From Lentzea albidocapillata (GTDB lineage: Bacteria > Actinomycetota > Actinomycetes > Mycobacteriales > Pseudonocardiaceae): DNA of 64,000 bases. This document shows positions 56,201 through 64,000 of the stretch, piece after piece (position 1 is the first letter of the stretch; every line of letters begins with the position of its first letter). Both the position numbers and the translations under genes were made by a program. The notes beneath the pieces are model-generated. The model did not search any database, was not told the DNA's origin, and saw nothing but the letters and a program-made list of their open reading frames with translations. The DNA lies in the NCBI RefSeq assembly GCF_000719115.1, contig NZ_JOEA01000014.1, positions 496,001 through 560,000 on the forward strand, written 5' to 3'.

Positions 56201-56656
56201 CTTGCCGTCGAGCCACAGCTTCTCGGCACGCAACGCGCTCGTGCGCCGCGCCGTCCACTGCTGCGCCGCGTCCTTCTTGGGCACCGCGCCCGCCGCACGG
56301 AAACCATTGTTCAGCAAAGGAATCCGGTCGATCTTGTCATCGGTGTACCCGTAGGCGTGCAACGAGGTGATGTCGAAGAAGCGCTTGTCGACGCGATCCT
56401 GGCTCACCGCGTCGATGGCGTCCGCCGGTACCACGTACTGGTGGTCGTTCTGCACGTACTGGGCGAACTGCACGCCGGGCCGCCCCTCGACCCGGACGAG
56501 TTCCCCGCGCTCGTCGACGACGACCTTGTCACCGCTGATCAGCGTGATGGCCGACGTCTTCTGCGTGGTTCTCGATGGTTCCGCCTGCGCCGCCGTCGCC
56601 GGGCTGAGCAGCCCGGCGGCGAGAGCGGTGATCACAAAACATCGTGCTAAGCGCAC
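53255..56656 (-). CDS. secreted subtilisin-family (S8) protease, large multidomain
   Basis: 1,133 residues. Signal peptide MRLARCFVITALAAGLLSPATAAQA; propeptide to about 165; catalytic domain with Asp in VAVLDTGYD (near 184), His in GHGTHVAATVAG (near 218) and Ser in GTSMAAPHVAGAAAVLAQ (near 385). The C-terminal ~650 residues are beta-rich with a protease-associated-like stretch (AGAVAVLWAGPVPFAYG) and an end resembling lectin-like folds. GTG 56656 is placed by GGGGAGG just upstream. The third codon is TTA (CGC-TTA-GCA), the bldA-dependent leucine codon, which would tie translation to a late growth stage if tRNA-Leu(UAA) is limiting. Confidence 0.93.
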   Translation of the reverse strand: MRLARCFVITALAAGLLSPATAAQAEPSRTTQKTSAITLISGDKVVVDERGELVRVEGRPGVQFAQYVQNDHQYVVPADAIDAVSQDRVDKRFFDITSLHAYGYTDDKIDRIPLLNNGFRAAGAVPKKDAAQQWTARRTSALRAEKLWLDGKSQISLNESVPMVGAPAAWQSGFDGTGVTVAVLDTGYDQKHPELAGVVSVSKDFTPSGIQDDIGHGTHVAATVAGRGGQYVGVAKGASLAVGRVCEASYCFDSAVIAGMEWAAREVKAKVVNMSLGGDQSDGSDPLSRKVDELTAETGALFVVAAGNAGTFRKVSSPAVADSALAVANLTKHGAVEEMSSRGPRLGDHAVKPDIAAPGTDIVAARAENTLWEHVVDDLHARLTGTSMAAPHVAGAAAVLAQRNPSWTAAELKAHLMATVKPVADSPVSVGTGLLDVGRAVTQQVRASTGSLSFGLLEWPHTRTFTKTITYSNAGAEPVSLTVQHNLGADFAVPSSVTVPPKGSVGVDVVLDPSKGNGTFFGHVKASGAGVELTTSVGAYVQEERHALTLSMIGRDGKPVPNEFAVVVNMTTKEASVLSIGPDGTGSARLPVADYAVLSRIDELTPNYDWFVPVAATDVAGRVSLAADVSVTLDARQGKQIGVELPERDSEVWYRDAQLRVPFAPGKISGVASIIDGRVPLYGLSFGAPLPELTYDSGLKGGQPLVSVPGGFPVRYYESSRYLPPGEHRLDVAERGSDVRGKLALVRTAGEDVYAVAQAMKDAGAVAVLWAGPVPFAYGEQTAIPVIAAAEHHVAVTPAKLTLRAIAGSPVSYTLFLQNKGALPFGVKKFRHSELAQVKARYHTSGGDGSVNQRNNPVVNGAIGVTLDERLSAPAERTEYFTPGTWFQEGFDGRAFGGGDDPITTSWAHVVPVTFQAGGRYERTNLRAVTSPRLGGASLVPWADGGGVERAGDLITTRISPFGGSGWVENWRQTGGGYVELLRDGVTLGFSDVRQGSFHAPARDGRYKLVLDASRESLALSTNVKTTWEFSASADGKLPLLEVGYSVPLDLRNSWKAGAPMPVKFTATRQAGKATVRSLQAYASFDDGVTWTPVKSIVPPGGKAGGFVSLRVVAADADGNTVDQTVLRAYRLR

Positions 56657-56720
56657 GTGTCCTCCCCTGGGTGTGGACCTCTCCACCCAGGAAGACTCAA
56701 AACGGTGCGTGCGGGTTGCT

Positions 56721-57119
56721 TCACGCTCCGCGATAGGTGCCGAAGCTCCAGCGGTTGCCCTCGGGATCGGCCACCGTGAAGCCGCGCGAGCCGTAGTCCT
56801 CGTCGCGCAGGCCGCGGATCTCGATGGCTCCACGCGCGAGACTTTGCGCGTGGATCTCGTCGGGCCGGTCGGTCACCACGTAGATCGATCCGGCACCGGC
56901 CTTGGTCGCCTCGACCTCGCCGACCGACCGCACGGCGGACCCCAGCATGACGCCGCCGCCCTCGGGCCAGACCATCTCGCAGTGCACGACCTCGCCGTCG
57001 GCCTCCCCCGGCACGACGAGATGTTCGGAGAACCCGAACGCCTCCACGAGGAAGCGGATCGCGGCAGGAGCGTCCTGGTAGGACAGACAGGGCCAACAGG
57101 TAGGTGTGGGTGTACTCAT
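56721..57119 (-). CDS. VOC (glyoxalase/bleomycin-resistance) family protein
   Basis: 132 residues with PCLSYQDAPAAIRFLVEAFGF and DPEGNRWSFGTYRG, the two beta-alpha-beta-beta-beta modules of the vicinal-oxygen-chelate fold; the usual metal-ligand Glu/His positions are partly kept (HCEMVW). This DUF1428/PhnB-like form is often of unknown substrate. ATG overlaps the AraC stop by 4 bp (ATGA), so the two are co-translated. Confidence 0.88.
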   Translation of the reverse strand: MSTPTPTCWPCLSYQDAPAAIRFLVEAFGFSEHLVVPGEADGEVVHCEMVWPEGGGVMLGSAVRSVGEVEATKAGAGSIYVVTDRPDEIHAQSLARGAIEIRGLRDEDYGSRGFTVADPEGNRWSFGTYRGA

Positions 57120-57916
57120 GACAGCAACTCTGCGCCCTCACCGTGTTCGCTGCCTTGTACGAATGGAAGCTCGGCCGCGATCCACTCGGTCGGGGTCGCC
57201 CCGCACAACGCGCGCCAGTCGCGGTTGAAGTGCGCCTGGTCGGTGTAACCGCAGGCAGCGGCCACCTCGGTGAGGGTGGGCCGCCGCTCGCCGCGCAGCA
57301 TCCGGTTCGCCCGCTCGAACCGCATCACCCGGCCCATGACCTTGGGCGTGAGCCCGTACTCGGCCGCGAACCGCGCGCTCAGGTGCTGCCTGCTCCACCC
57401 GACCTCGGCGGCGATCTCGGCCACCGGCGCCCCCGCCGCGAGCCGCTGCCACGCCCACGCCACCTCGACCTGCTGCCGCACCGGCCTGACCAGCCCGCCG
57501 AGCACCTCGTCCAGGCGCGCGAACCGATCCGTCCACGTCGGCGCGTCCCGCAGCCGTTCGCGCAGCTCGGCGGCCGGAGCGTCCAGGCAGTCGAGCCCCA
57601 CGGTGGTGGCTGCCAACTCACCCGCCGGCATGCCGAAGAACGCCCGCATCCCCAGCGGCGTGAGGTCGCACTGGACGCCGTGCTGGAACCCGTCGTGGGT
57701 GATGATCACGGCCTCGTCGTGCAACCCGCCGCACAGCGTGGCGAACCGGCCCTCGGACATGTCGACCGTGCCGTCCATCGTGACCACGAGCGCCAGCGAG
57801 CGCGACGGCAGGCCGCGGTGGATGCCGGGCTCGGTGCGCACCCGATACCCGGAGTACCGCGTGACGAACGGCCGCAGCCGCGGGTGCGGCAGGCCGACGA
57901 CGTACTCGACGTCCAT
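57116..57916 (-). CDS. AraC-family regulator
   Basis: 266 residues. An N-terminal effector half (MDVEYVVGLPHPRLRPFVTRYSGYR...) is followed by two C-terminal helix-turn-helices (VAEIAAEVGWSRQHLSARFAAEYGLTPK, LTEVAAACGYTDQAHFNRDWRALCGATP). ATG 57916 begins the domain and lies only 10 bp from one arm of a MITE-like inverted repeat, which therefore forms its promoter region. Co-translated with the VOC protein, its probable target. Confidence 0.93.
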   Translation of the reverse strand: MDVEYVVGLPHPRLRPFVTRYSGYRVRTEPGIHRGLPSRSLALVVTMDGTVDMSEGRFATLCGGLHDEAVIITHDGFQHGVQCDLTPLGMRAFFGMPAGELAATTVGLDCLDAPAAELRERLRDAPTWTDRFARLDEVLGGLVRPVRQQVEVAWAWQRLAAGAPVAEIAAEVGWSRQHLSARFAAEYGLTPKVMGRVMRFERANRMLRGERRPTLTEVAAACGYTDQAHFNRDWRALCGATPTEWIAAELPFVQGSEHGEGAELLS

Positions 57917-57927
57917 GCCGCTGATGT

Positions 57928-58046
57928 TAGCGGCGTGGCCCAGAACCTTGGCTGGGTAATTCACGCTCAGCAGGACGTGGGGGCGGTACAACGATGCGCC
58001 CGTCTGACCGCGAATTCGCCCGGCAACGTTCTGGGCCACGCCGCTA
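57928..58046. mobile_element. MITE-like element with 18-bp perfect terminal inverted repeats
   Basis: An almost fully palindromic segment: outer arms GCGGCGTGGCCCAGAAC at the left and its exact complement at the right, then a second tier of partly matching arms, centred near 57987. TA dinucleotides border it on both sides (57928-57929 and 58045-58046), the target duplication made by IS630/Tc1-mariner transposases. Length about 115 bp and no coding capacity. Alternatives are a long regulatory or terminator hairpin. Confidence 0.6.
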
Positions 58047-59018
58047 AAACAACTCGCCCAGAACCAGCAGCCCGGCGCCGACGGGCACCAGGTCGGGACC
58101 GTACGACGTGACGCTGACGTCCACGTCCGGCATCGCCCGCAGGTAGAGATCCGGCGACTCCAGCACCTTCCGTCCACTCAGGACGATCTGGTCGAGGTCC
58201 AGCAGCTGCACCAGGTTCGTCACCGCGGCGGCGAGCACCCGTGCGGCCTCGACGCCCGTGCTGGCCGCGTGCACCGCCTCGACGCACCCGCGCCGTCCGC
58301 ACACGCACAGCGGTCCGTCGAGCTGGATCGTCGTGTGCCCGAACTCCCCCGCACCTGACCGTGCGCCCCGATACACCTCTCCTCCGAGGAGCAGCCCCAC
58401 GCCCAGACCGGTGCCCACGAACACGAGCGCCGCATCTTGGAGCGGTCTCCGCCACGCCTCGGCGAGCACTCCCGCGTTGGTGTCCTTGTCCACGGCGACC
58501 GGCAGCCCGAGCCGTTTCTCGGCCAGCGCCTTCAACGGGACCGAGGACCAGCCCGGAAGACCGTTCGGCGACACCACCCCGCCTCGGTGCTCCAGCGGGC
58601 CGGCGATGCCGATGCCGAGCCCCAGCACCTCGTCGCCGGCCTCGACCAACGGCGCCAGGGCGTCCAGCACGTCGGCGGGCGTGAACATCGGGGGCAGCGG
58701 CACGACCGACGCCGACACCACCTCGCCGGTCAGGTCCAGCCTCACCACCCGCAGTTCGTCGCGGTCGACGTAGGCGCCGTACGCGTACGCCCCGCCGGGC
58801 GCGAGCCGCAACGACATCCGGGGCTTGCCGCGGCCGCCGTCACGCACGGCGCCGGTCTCCTCCAGCAGACCGGCCGACATGAGCCGCGCCACGATCTTCG
58901 AGATCGCCTGCGGGGTCAGTCCGGTCTCCGCAGCGAGGGAAGCCCTGCTCAGCGCCCCGGAACGGACGAGCCTGAGCACTGCCCTGTCGTTGTGCGAACG
59001 CAGCGCGGTGAGGTCCAC
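58044..59018 (-). CDS. ROK-family transcriptional regulator, end supplied by MITE-like element
   Basis: 324 residues. N-terminal winged helix (LRSHNDRAVLRLVRSGALSRASLAAETGLTPQAISKIVARL) and ROK domain with LGIGIAGPLEHRGG and ATP/metal region GEFGHTTIQLDGPLCVCGRRGCVEA. The last residues are VPVGAGLLVLGELF and the stop TAG is formed by the TA bordering the inverted-repeat element plus the element's first base, so the original C-terminus may have been longer; typical ROK repressors are 380-400 residues. Divergent from the oxidoreductase gene across a symmetrical operator-like site. Confidence 0.9.
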   Translation of the reverse strand: MDLTALRSHNDRAVLRLVRSGALSRASLAAETGLTPQAISKIVARLMSAGLLEETGAVRDGGRGKPRMSLRLAPGGAYAYGAYVDRDELRVVRLDLTGEVVSASVVPLPPMFTPADVLDALAPLVEAGDEVLGLGIGIAGPLEHRGGVVSPNGLPGWSSVPLKALAEKRLGLPVAVDKDTNAGVLAEAWRRPLQDAALVFVGTGLGVGLLLGGEVYRGARSGAGEFGHTTIQLDGPLCVCGRRGCVEAVHAASTGVEAARVLAAAVTNLVQLLDLDQIVLSGRKVLESPDLYLRAMPDVDVSVTSYGPDLVPVGAGLLVLGELF

Positions 59019-59023
59019 GGTCG

Positions 59024-59051
59024 CAATTATTCAACAGCGTTGCTTTAATTG
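59024..59051. promoter_or_regulatory. nested inverted repeats in ROK/oxidoreductase divergent promoter
   Basis: CAATTA and TAATTG flank CAAC-AGC-GTTG, giving a near-symmetrical 28-bp A/T-rich site in the 38-bp gap between the two start codons. Consistent with a ROK operator for both genes. Confidence 0.6.
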
Positions 59052-59056
59052 GAAGC

Positions 59057-60064
59057 ATGACTCGAGTCGGACTTCTGGGCTACGGCATCGCGGGGCGGGT
59101 CTTCCACGCCCCGCTGATCTCCTCCACCGAGGGCATGGACCTCGTCGCGATCGTCACGGCGAACCCGGAACGGCAGGCGCAGGCCCGTACCGCCCACCCG
59201 GACGCGAAGATCGTCACCGCTGACGAGTTGTTCGAGCTGGACCTCGACCTGATCGTGGTGGCCACGCCGAACAGGACGCACGTGGAGTACGCGAAGCGCG
59301 CCATCGCCAAGGGCGTCGCGGTCGTCGTCGACAAGCCGTTCGCGCCGACCTCCGCCGAAGCCGAGGAACTCGTGGCCGCCGCCCAGGCCGCGCGGGTGCC
59401 TCTCACCGTCTTCCAGAACCGCCGCTGGGACAGCGACCTCCTCACGGTTCGCAAGATCGTCGACAGACTGGGTGAGGTGCGGCGGTTCGAGTCCCGCTAC
59501 GAGCGCTGGGTGCCGGAGATCTGGGACAACTGGCGCGAGTTCGGCGCCCCCGAGGAGGCGGGCGGGCTGCTCTACGACCTCGGCGCACACCTCGTCGACC
59601 AGGCGCTGCAGCTGTTCGGGCCGGTCAGCACCGTCTACGCGGAACTCGACCGGCGCCGCCCCGGCGCACAGGTGGACGACGACGTGTTCGTGGCGCTGAC
59701 GCACAAGAACGGCGTCCGCTCCCACCTGTGGGCCAACGCGCACGCGGCGAACACCGGACCGCGCTTCCGCCTGCTCGGCAGCGAGGGCGCGTTCGAGATC
59801 AGCGGCCTCGACGAGCAGGAGGACGCGCTCGACGCGGGCCGTCGCCCGACCGATCCGGACTGGGGACGCGAGGACCGCACCGGACGGCTCGGCATCCTCG
59901 GCGAGACGACCGAGGTCGCCGTCGAACCCGGCGCGTACCAGCACTTCTACACCGAACTGCAGGCCGGCCGGATCCCCGTCGACCCGGCGGGCGCCGTGCA
60001 CGCGCTGCGGGTCATCGAGGCCGCTTTCCTGTCCGCACGAGAGAACAAGGTGGTAGCACTGTGA
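59057..60064 (+). CDS. Gfo/Idh/MocA-family NAD(P)-dependent oxidoreductase
   Basis: 335 residues. VGLLGYGIAGRVFHAPLI is the dinucleotide-binding loop, VDKPFAPTSAEAEELV the EKP-type motif, FQNRRWDSD the catalytic region, GGLLYDLGAHLVDQALQLFG the sugar-binding segment. Acts on a sugar or inositol-type polyol. ATG 59057. Its last base pairs overlap the UPF0303 start (GTGA), indicating an operon, with the ROK protein as likely repressor. Confidence 0.93.
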   Translation: MTRVGLLGYGIAGRVFHAPLISSTEGMDLVAIVTANPERQAQARTAHPDAKIVTADELFELDLDLIVVATPNRTHVEYAKRAIAKGVAVVVDKPFAPTSAEAEELVAAAQAARVPLTVFQNRRWDSDLLTVRKIVDRLGEVRRFESRYERWVPEIWDNWREFGAPEEAGGLLYDLGAHLVDQALQLFGPVSTVYAELDRRRPGAQVDDDVFVALTHKNGVRSHLWANAHAANTGPRFRLLGSEGAFEISGLDEQEDALDAGRRPTDPDWGREDRTGRLGILGETTEVAVEPGAYQHFYTELQAGRIPVDPAGAVHALRVIEAAFLSARENKVVAL

Positions 60065-60525
60065 ACTCCGAAGAGCTTCTCGCCCAGGAACGACAGCTGC
60101 AGTTCACCCGATTCGGCAACGACGTCGCGATCGAACTCGGCCTGCACCTGCTCGACGCCGCCCGCGAACAGGGCCTGCCGATCGCGATCTCCGTGCAGCG
60201 CAACGGACACCGGCTCTTCCACGCCTCACTGCCCGGCACGGCGCCGGACAACGACAGGTGGCTGGAGCGCAAGGCCCGGGTCGTCGAGCTGTTCGGCCAC
60301 AGTTCGTTCTACGTCGGCACGACGTTCCGCGAGAAGGGGTCGACGTTCGAGGAGGAGTCCCGCCTCGACCCCGATCTCTACGCGGCGCACGGAGGCGTCT
60401 TCCCCGTGATCCTGCGCGGGACCGGCCCGGTCGGCACCGTCGGCGTCTCCGGGCTGCCCCAGTCGGAGGACCACGCGTTCGTCGTGACCCAGCTGGAATC
60501 ATTCCTGAACTCACGCGATTCGTAA
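60061..60525 (+). CDS. UPF0303/heme-degrading-domain protein (HbpS-like)
   Basis: 154 residues. ELLAQERQLQFTRFGNDVAIELGLHLLDAA, VQRNGHRLFHASLPGTAPDND and AAHGGVFPVILRGTGPVGTVGVSGLPQSEDHAFV match the UPF0303 (HbpS/GlcG-related) fold. GTG 60061 overlaps the oxidoreductase stop by 4 bp. Some relatives bind heme; in sugar operons such as this one the role is unknown. Confidence 0.9.
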   Translation: MNSEELLAQERQLQFTRFGNDVAIELGLHLLDAAREQGLPIAISVQRNGHRLFHASLPGTAPDNDRWLERKARVVELFGHSSFYVGTTFREKGSTFEEESRLDPDLYAAHGGVFPVILRGTGPVGTVGVSGLPQSEDHAFVVTQLESFLNSRDS

Positions 60526-60557
60526 TCACGAATAGTCGTCAATACAAATGCACACAC

Positions 60558-60572
60558 ACCACTTCGAGTGGT
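60558..60572. promoter_or_regulatory. palindrome 1: ACCACT-TCG-AGTGGT
   Basis: Perfect inverted repeat about 310 bp before the encapsulin start. Its centre is 21 bp (two helical turns) from that of the next palindrome, so two dimers would bind on the same DNA face. Confidence 0.6.
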
Positions 60573-60579
60573 TTAAGCC

Positions 60580-60592
60580 CCACTCGGAGTGG
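60580..60592. promoter_or_regulatory. palindrome 2: CCACT-CGG-AGTGG
   Basis: Second copy of the same CCACT-N3-AGTGG element, ending 5 bp before a TATAAC hexamer that may be a -10. A protein bound here would overlap the promoter core. Confidence 0.6.
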
Positions 60593-60884
60593 TGCCGTAT
60601 AACATCCATACAACACGGGCCGGCGCACACCAAAGGGTGATCCTATTGGGCCAAACGAGTGGCTTTATTCCATACTCTTTCGAATAGCGCCCCATCACCC
60701 GCCTGCCGACACAACGAAGGTTGCGTAGAGCAGAAGTTGCACGCTCAGTAGCATCCACAGGCGTAAGCCACCCACCCGAATGTCGCCTTCTTGGTCTCTT
60801 CACAGCCATCGGCAGTGCGAACTAACGTCCGTTCCGGCTTATCGGTTTGGTCCATTAGCGCATTGAGATAGGTGGGTACCGGTT

Positions 60885-62291
60885 GTGACTGTGACGGATT
60901 CTGACCTCAATGAGGGCCGTCAGCAGCTGAGTTTGGGCACGGCCGCCGCACGAAATCTGGCCACTACCACCAAGTCCATCCCGCAGATGCAGGGAATCAC
61001 CTCCCGCTGGCTGCTCAAGGTGCTCCCCTGGGTGCAGGCGGCAGGTGGCGCGTACCGCGTCAACCGGCGCCTCACCTACACGCTGGGCGACGGCCGCGTC
61101 TCGTTCACGAACATCGGCGCGGACATCCGCGTCGTGCCGATGGAGCTCACCGAACTGGCCCTGCTCAAGGGCTTCGACGACGAAGAGGTCCTCGCGGCGC
61201 TCGCCGGCCGCTTCACGCAGCAGGAGTTCGGCGCCGGCGACGTCATCGTCGAGAAGGGCCGCCCGAAGGACAGCGTCGTGCTGATCGCGCACGGCAAGGT
61301 CGACAAGATCGGCACAGGTGAGTACGGCGGCGACACCGTGCTCGGCAACCTCGCGGACGGCCAGTACTTCGGCGAGACCGTGCTGGCAGGGCCGCAGGGC
61401 GAGTGGGAGTACACCGCCAAGGCGGTCACGCCGGTCACGGTGCTCACGCTGTCGTGGGCCGACTTCCAGGCGCTCAACGGGGAAGCGGGCGGCCTGCGCG
61501 CACACATCCAGCAGACGTTCAACAGCCGCAACAAGCCTCAGGACGAGCACGGCGAGGCGGAGATCGGCATGTCGTCCGGTCACGACGGCGAGCCCGTCCT
61601 GCCCGGCACGTTCGTCGACTACGAGCTCACGCCGCGCGAGTACGAGCTGAGCGTCGCCCAGACCGTGCTGCAGGTCCACAGCCGGGTCGCGGACCTCTAC
61701 AACAACCCGATGGACCAGGTCGAGCAGCAGTTGCGGCTCACGATCGAGGCCCTGCGCGAACGCCAGGAGCACGAGATCGTCAACAACAGGTCGTTCGGCC
61801 TGCTGCACAACGCGGACCTCAAGCAGCGCATCCACACCCGCACCGGCCCGCCGACCCCGGACGACTTCGACGAGCTGCTGTCGATCGTGTGGAAGGACCC
61901 GGGGTACTTCCTCGCCCACCCGCGCACGATCGCCGCGTTCGGCCGTGAGCTCAACAAGCGCGGTCTCTACCCGCAGCACATCGACTTCAACGGGCAGCAG
62001 GTGCCGGCCTGGCGGGGCGTCCCCGTGCTGCCGTGCAACAAGATCCCGGTCTCCGACACCCGCACGTCGTCGGTGATGCTGATCCGCACCGGCGAGCAGA
62101 ACCAGGGCGTCATCGGCCTGCACCAGACCGGCATCCCGGACGAGTACCAGCCGGGCCTGTCGGTGCGGTTCATGGGCATCAACGACCAGGCGATCATCAA
62201 CTACCTGGTCAGCGCCTACTACTCGGCCGCCATCATGGTGCCGGACGCGATCGGTGTGCTGGAGCACGTCGAGCTCGGTCGCGAGGGATAG
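60885..62291 (+). CDS. eshA: EshA-type family 2B encapsulin shell protein with cyclic-nucleotide-binding domain
   Basis: 468 residues. The N-terminal arm ([29 protein letters not shown]) and the C-terminal two-fifths ([38 protein letters not shown] ... [39 protein letters not shown]) are the HK97-fold shell of the EshA family. A cNMP-binding domain (about 85-200, [39 protein letters not shown]) is inserted between them. EshA proteins are now known as family 2B encapsulins that enclose terpene cyclases such as 2-methylisoborneol synthase. The phosphate cassette lacks the usual Arg (EWEYTAKA), so classical cAMP binding is doubtful. GTG 60885 or 60891; the terpene synthase starts 3 bp after the stop. 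Confidence 0.92.
   Translation: MTVTDSDLNEGRQQLSLGTAAARNLATTTKSIPQMQGITSRWLLKVLPWVQAAGGAYRVNRRLTYTLGDGRVSFTNIGADIRVVPMELTELALLKGFDDEEVLAALAGRFTQQEFGAGDVIVEKGRPKDSVVLIAHGKVDKIGTGEYGGDTVLGNLADGQYFGETVLAGPQGEWEYTAKAVTPVTVLTLSWADFQALNGEAGGLRAHIQQTFNSRNKPQDEHGEAEIGMSSGHDGEPVLPGTFVDYELTPREYELSVAQTVLQVHSRVADLYNNPMDQVEQQLRLTIEALRERQEHEIVNNRSFGLLHNADLKQRIHTRTGPPTPDDFDELLSIVWKDPGYFLAHPRTIAAFGRELNKRGLYPQHIDFNGQQVPAWRGVPVLPCNKIPVSDTRTSSVMLIRTGEQNQGVIGLHQTGIPDEYQPGLSVRFMGINDQAIINYLVSAYYSAAIMVPDAIGVLEHVELGREG

Positions 62292-64000
<1,709 letters not shown>

Larger units (their letters stand above)
60526..60884. other. regulatory region upstream of the encapsulin-terpene operon
   Basis: About 360 bp, richer in A/T than the flanking genes and without a supported gene. 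It holds the paired palindromes at 60558-60592, a TATAAC hexamer at 60598-60603 as a possible -10, and a second promoter-like TTGGGC ... CATACT further downstream. Confidence 0.5.

Noticed and set aside
59478..59500. tRNA T-arm-like GGTTCGAGTCCCGC
   Set aside because: It lies inside the oxidoreductase coding frame (VRRFESRYERW); no acceptor stem, D-arm or anticodon arm surrounds it.
60573..60809. Short minus-strand frame in the region upstream of the encapsulin gene
   Set aside because: It has no ribosome-binding site, no family resemblance and crosses the palindromes and A/T-rich promoter region.

Overview
The window looks like chromosomal DNA from a high-GC filamentous actinomycete, most likely of the Pseudonocardiales (Lentzea/Saccharothrix/Lechevalieria-like). 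That placement is an inference. It rests on the strong G/C bias at third codon positions, the helix-turn-helix/DUF397/small zinc-finger gene trio, the many secreted hydrolases with ricin-type lectin domains, the SARP and StrR-type regulators, and an EshA-type shell gene beside a geosmin-synthase-like gene. I saw no rRNA, tRNA or CRISPR array.

Positions 1-18423 (all minus strand) are one end of a non-ribosomal peptide cluster. It reads SARP regulator, StrR-type ParB-like regulator, methyltransferase, DegT-type aminotransferase, ATP-grasp ligase, capreomycidine-synthase-like PLP enzyme, arginine beta-hydroxylase-like oxygenase, an NRPS (C-A-T-TE), a stand-alone degenerate adenylation fragment, and an NRPS (C-A-T-C-A...) that leaves the window. 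The oxygenase/PLP pair is the one that makes capreomycidine-type cyclic arginine in viomycin- and streptothricin-like pathways, so the peptide probably carries such a residue.

Positions 18946-22931 (minus) hold two tandem LuxR-type regulators followed by three small secreted proteins: thaumatin-like, RlpA/barwin-fold and CAP. These are the folds of plant PR-5, PR-4 and PR-1. Positions 23369-34719 are ordinary accessory chromosome: a secreted beta-propeller protein, LysR, AraC and TetR regulators, a nitroreductase, an SDR, an F420-type nitroreductase, two membrane proteins, a secreted trypsin-like protease, a GH16 glucanase with a ricin-like domain behind a CebR-like palindrome, and an ornithine cyclodeaminase-like enzyme.

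Positions 34558-36109 carry the XRE/DUF397/zinc-finger module. Positions 36122-42252 (minus) are a translationally coupled three-gene unit: a membrane-anchored TraD-like protein, a HerA/FtsK-like ATPase, and a very acidic protein with sixteen 11-residue repeats whose reading frame is interrupted. This is the best candidate for an undescribed machine.

Positions 42317-56656 contain a DUF4190 protein, a LigB-type dioxygenase, a secreted NAGPA-metallophosphoesterase fusion, a DEAD-box RNA helicase, two divergent ALF-repeat secreted proteins around a CRP-like palindrome, a frameshifted remnant, a methyltransferase and a large subtilase with a TTA codon at position 3. Positions 56721-60525 hold VOC and AraC genes, a 115-bp MITE-like inverted repeat that ends a ROK regulator gene, a Gfo/Idh/MocA oxidoreductase and a UPF0303 heme-binding-like protein.

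Positions 60558-64000 (plus) are a second highlight: two palindromes two helical turns apart, an EshA/family 2B encapsulin shell gene with a cyclic-nucleotide-binding domain, and a geosmin synthase split into two overlapping genes. The C-terminal half has an altered metal-binding motif.
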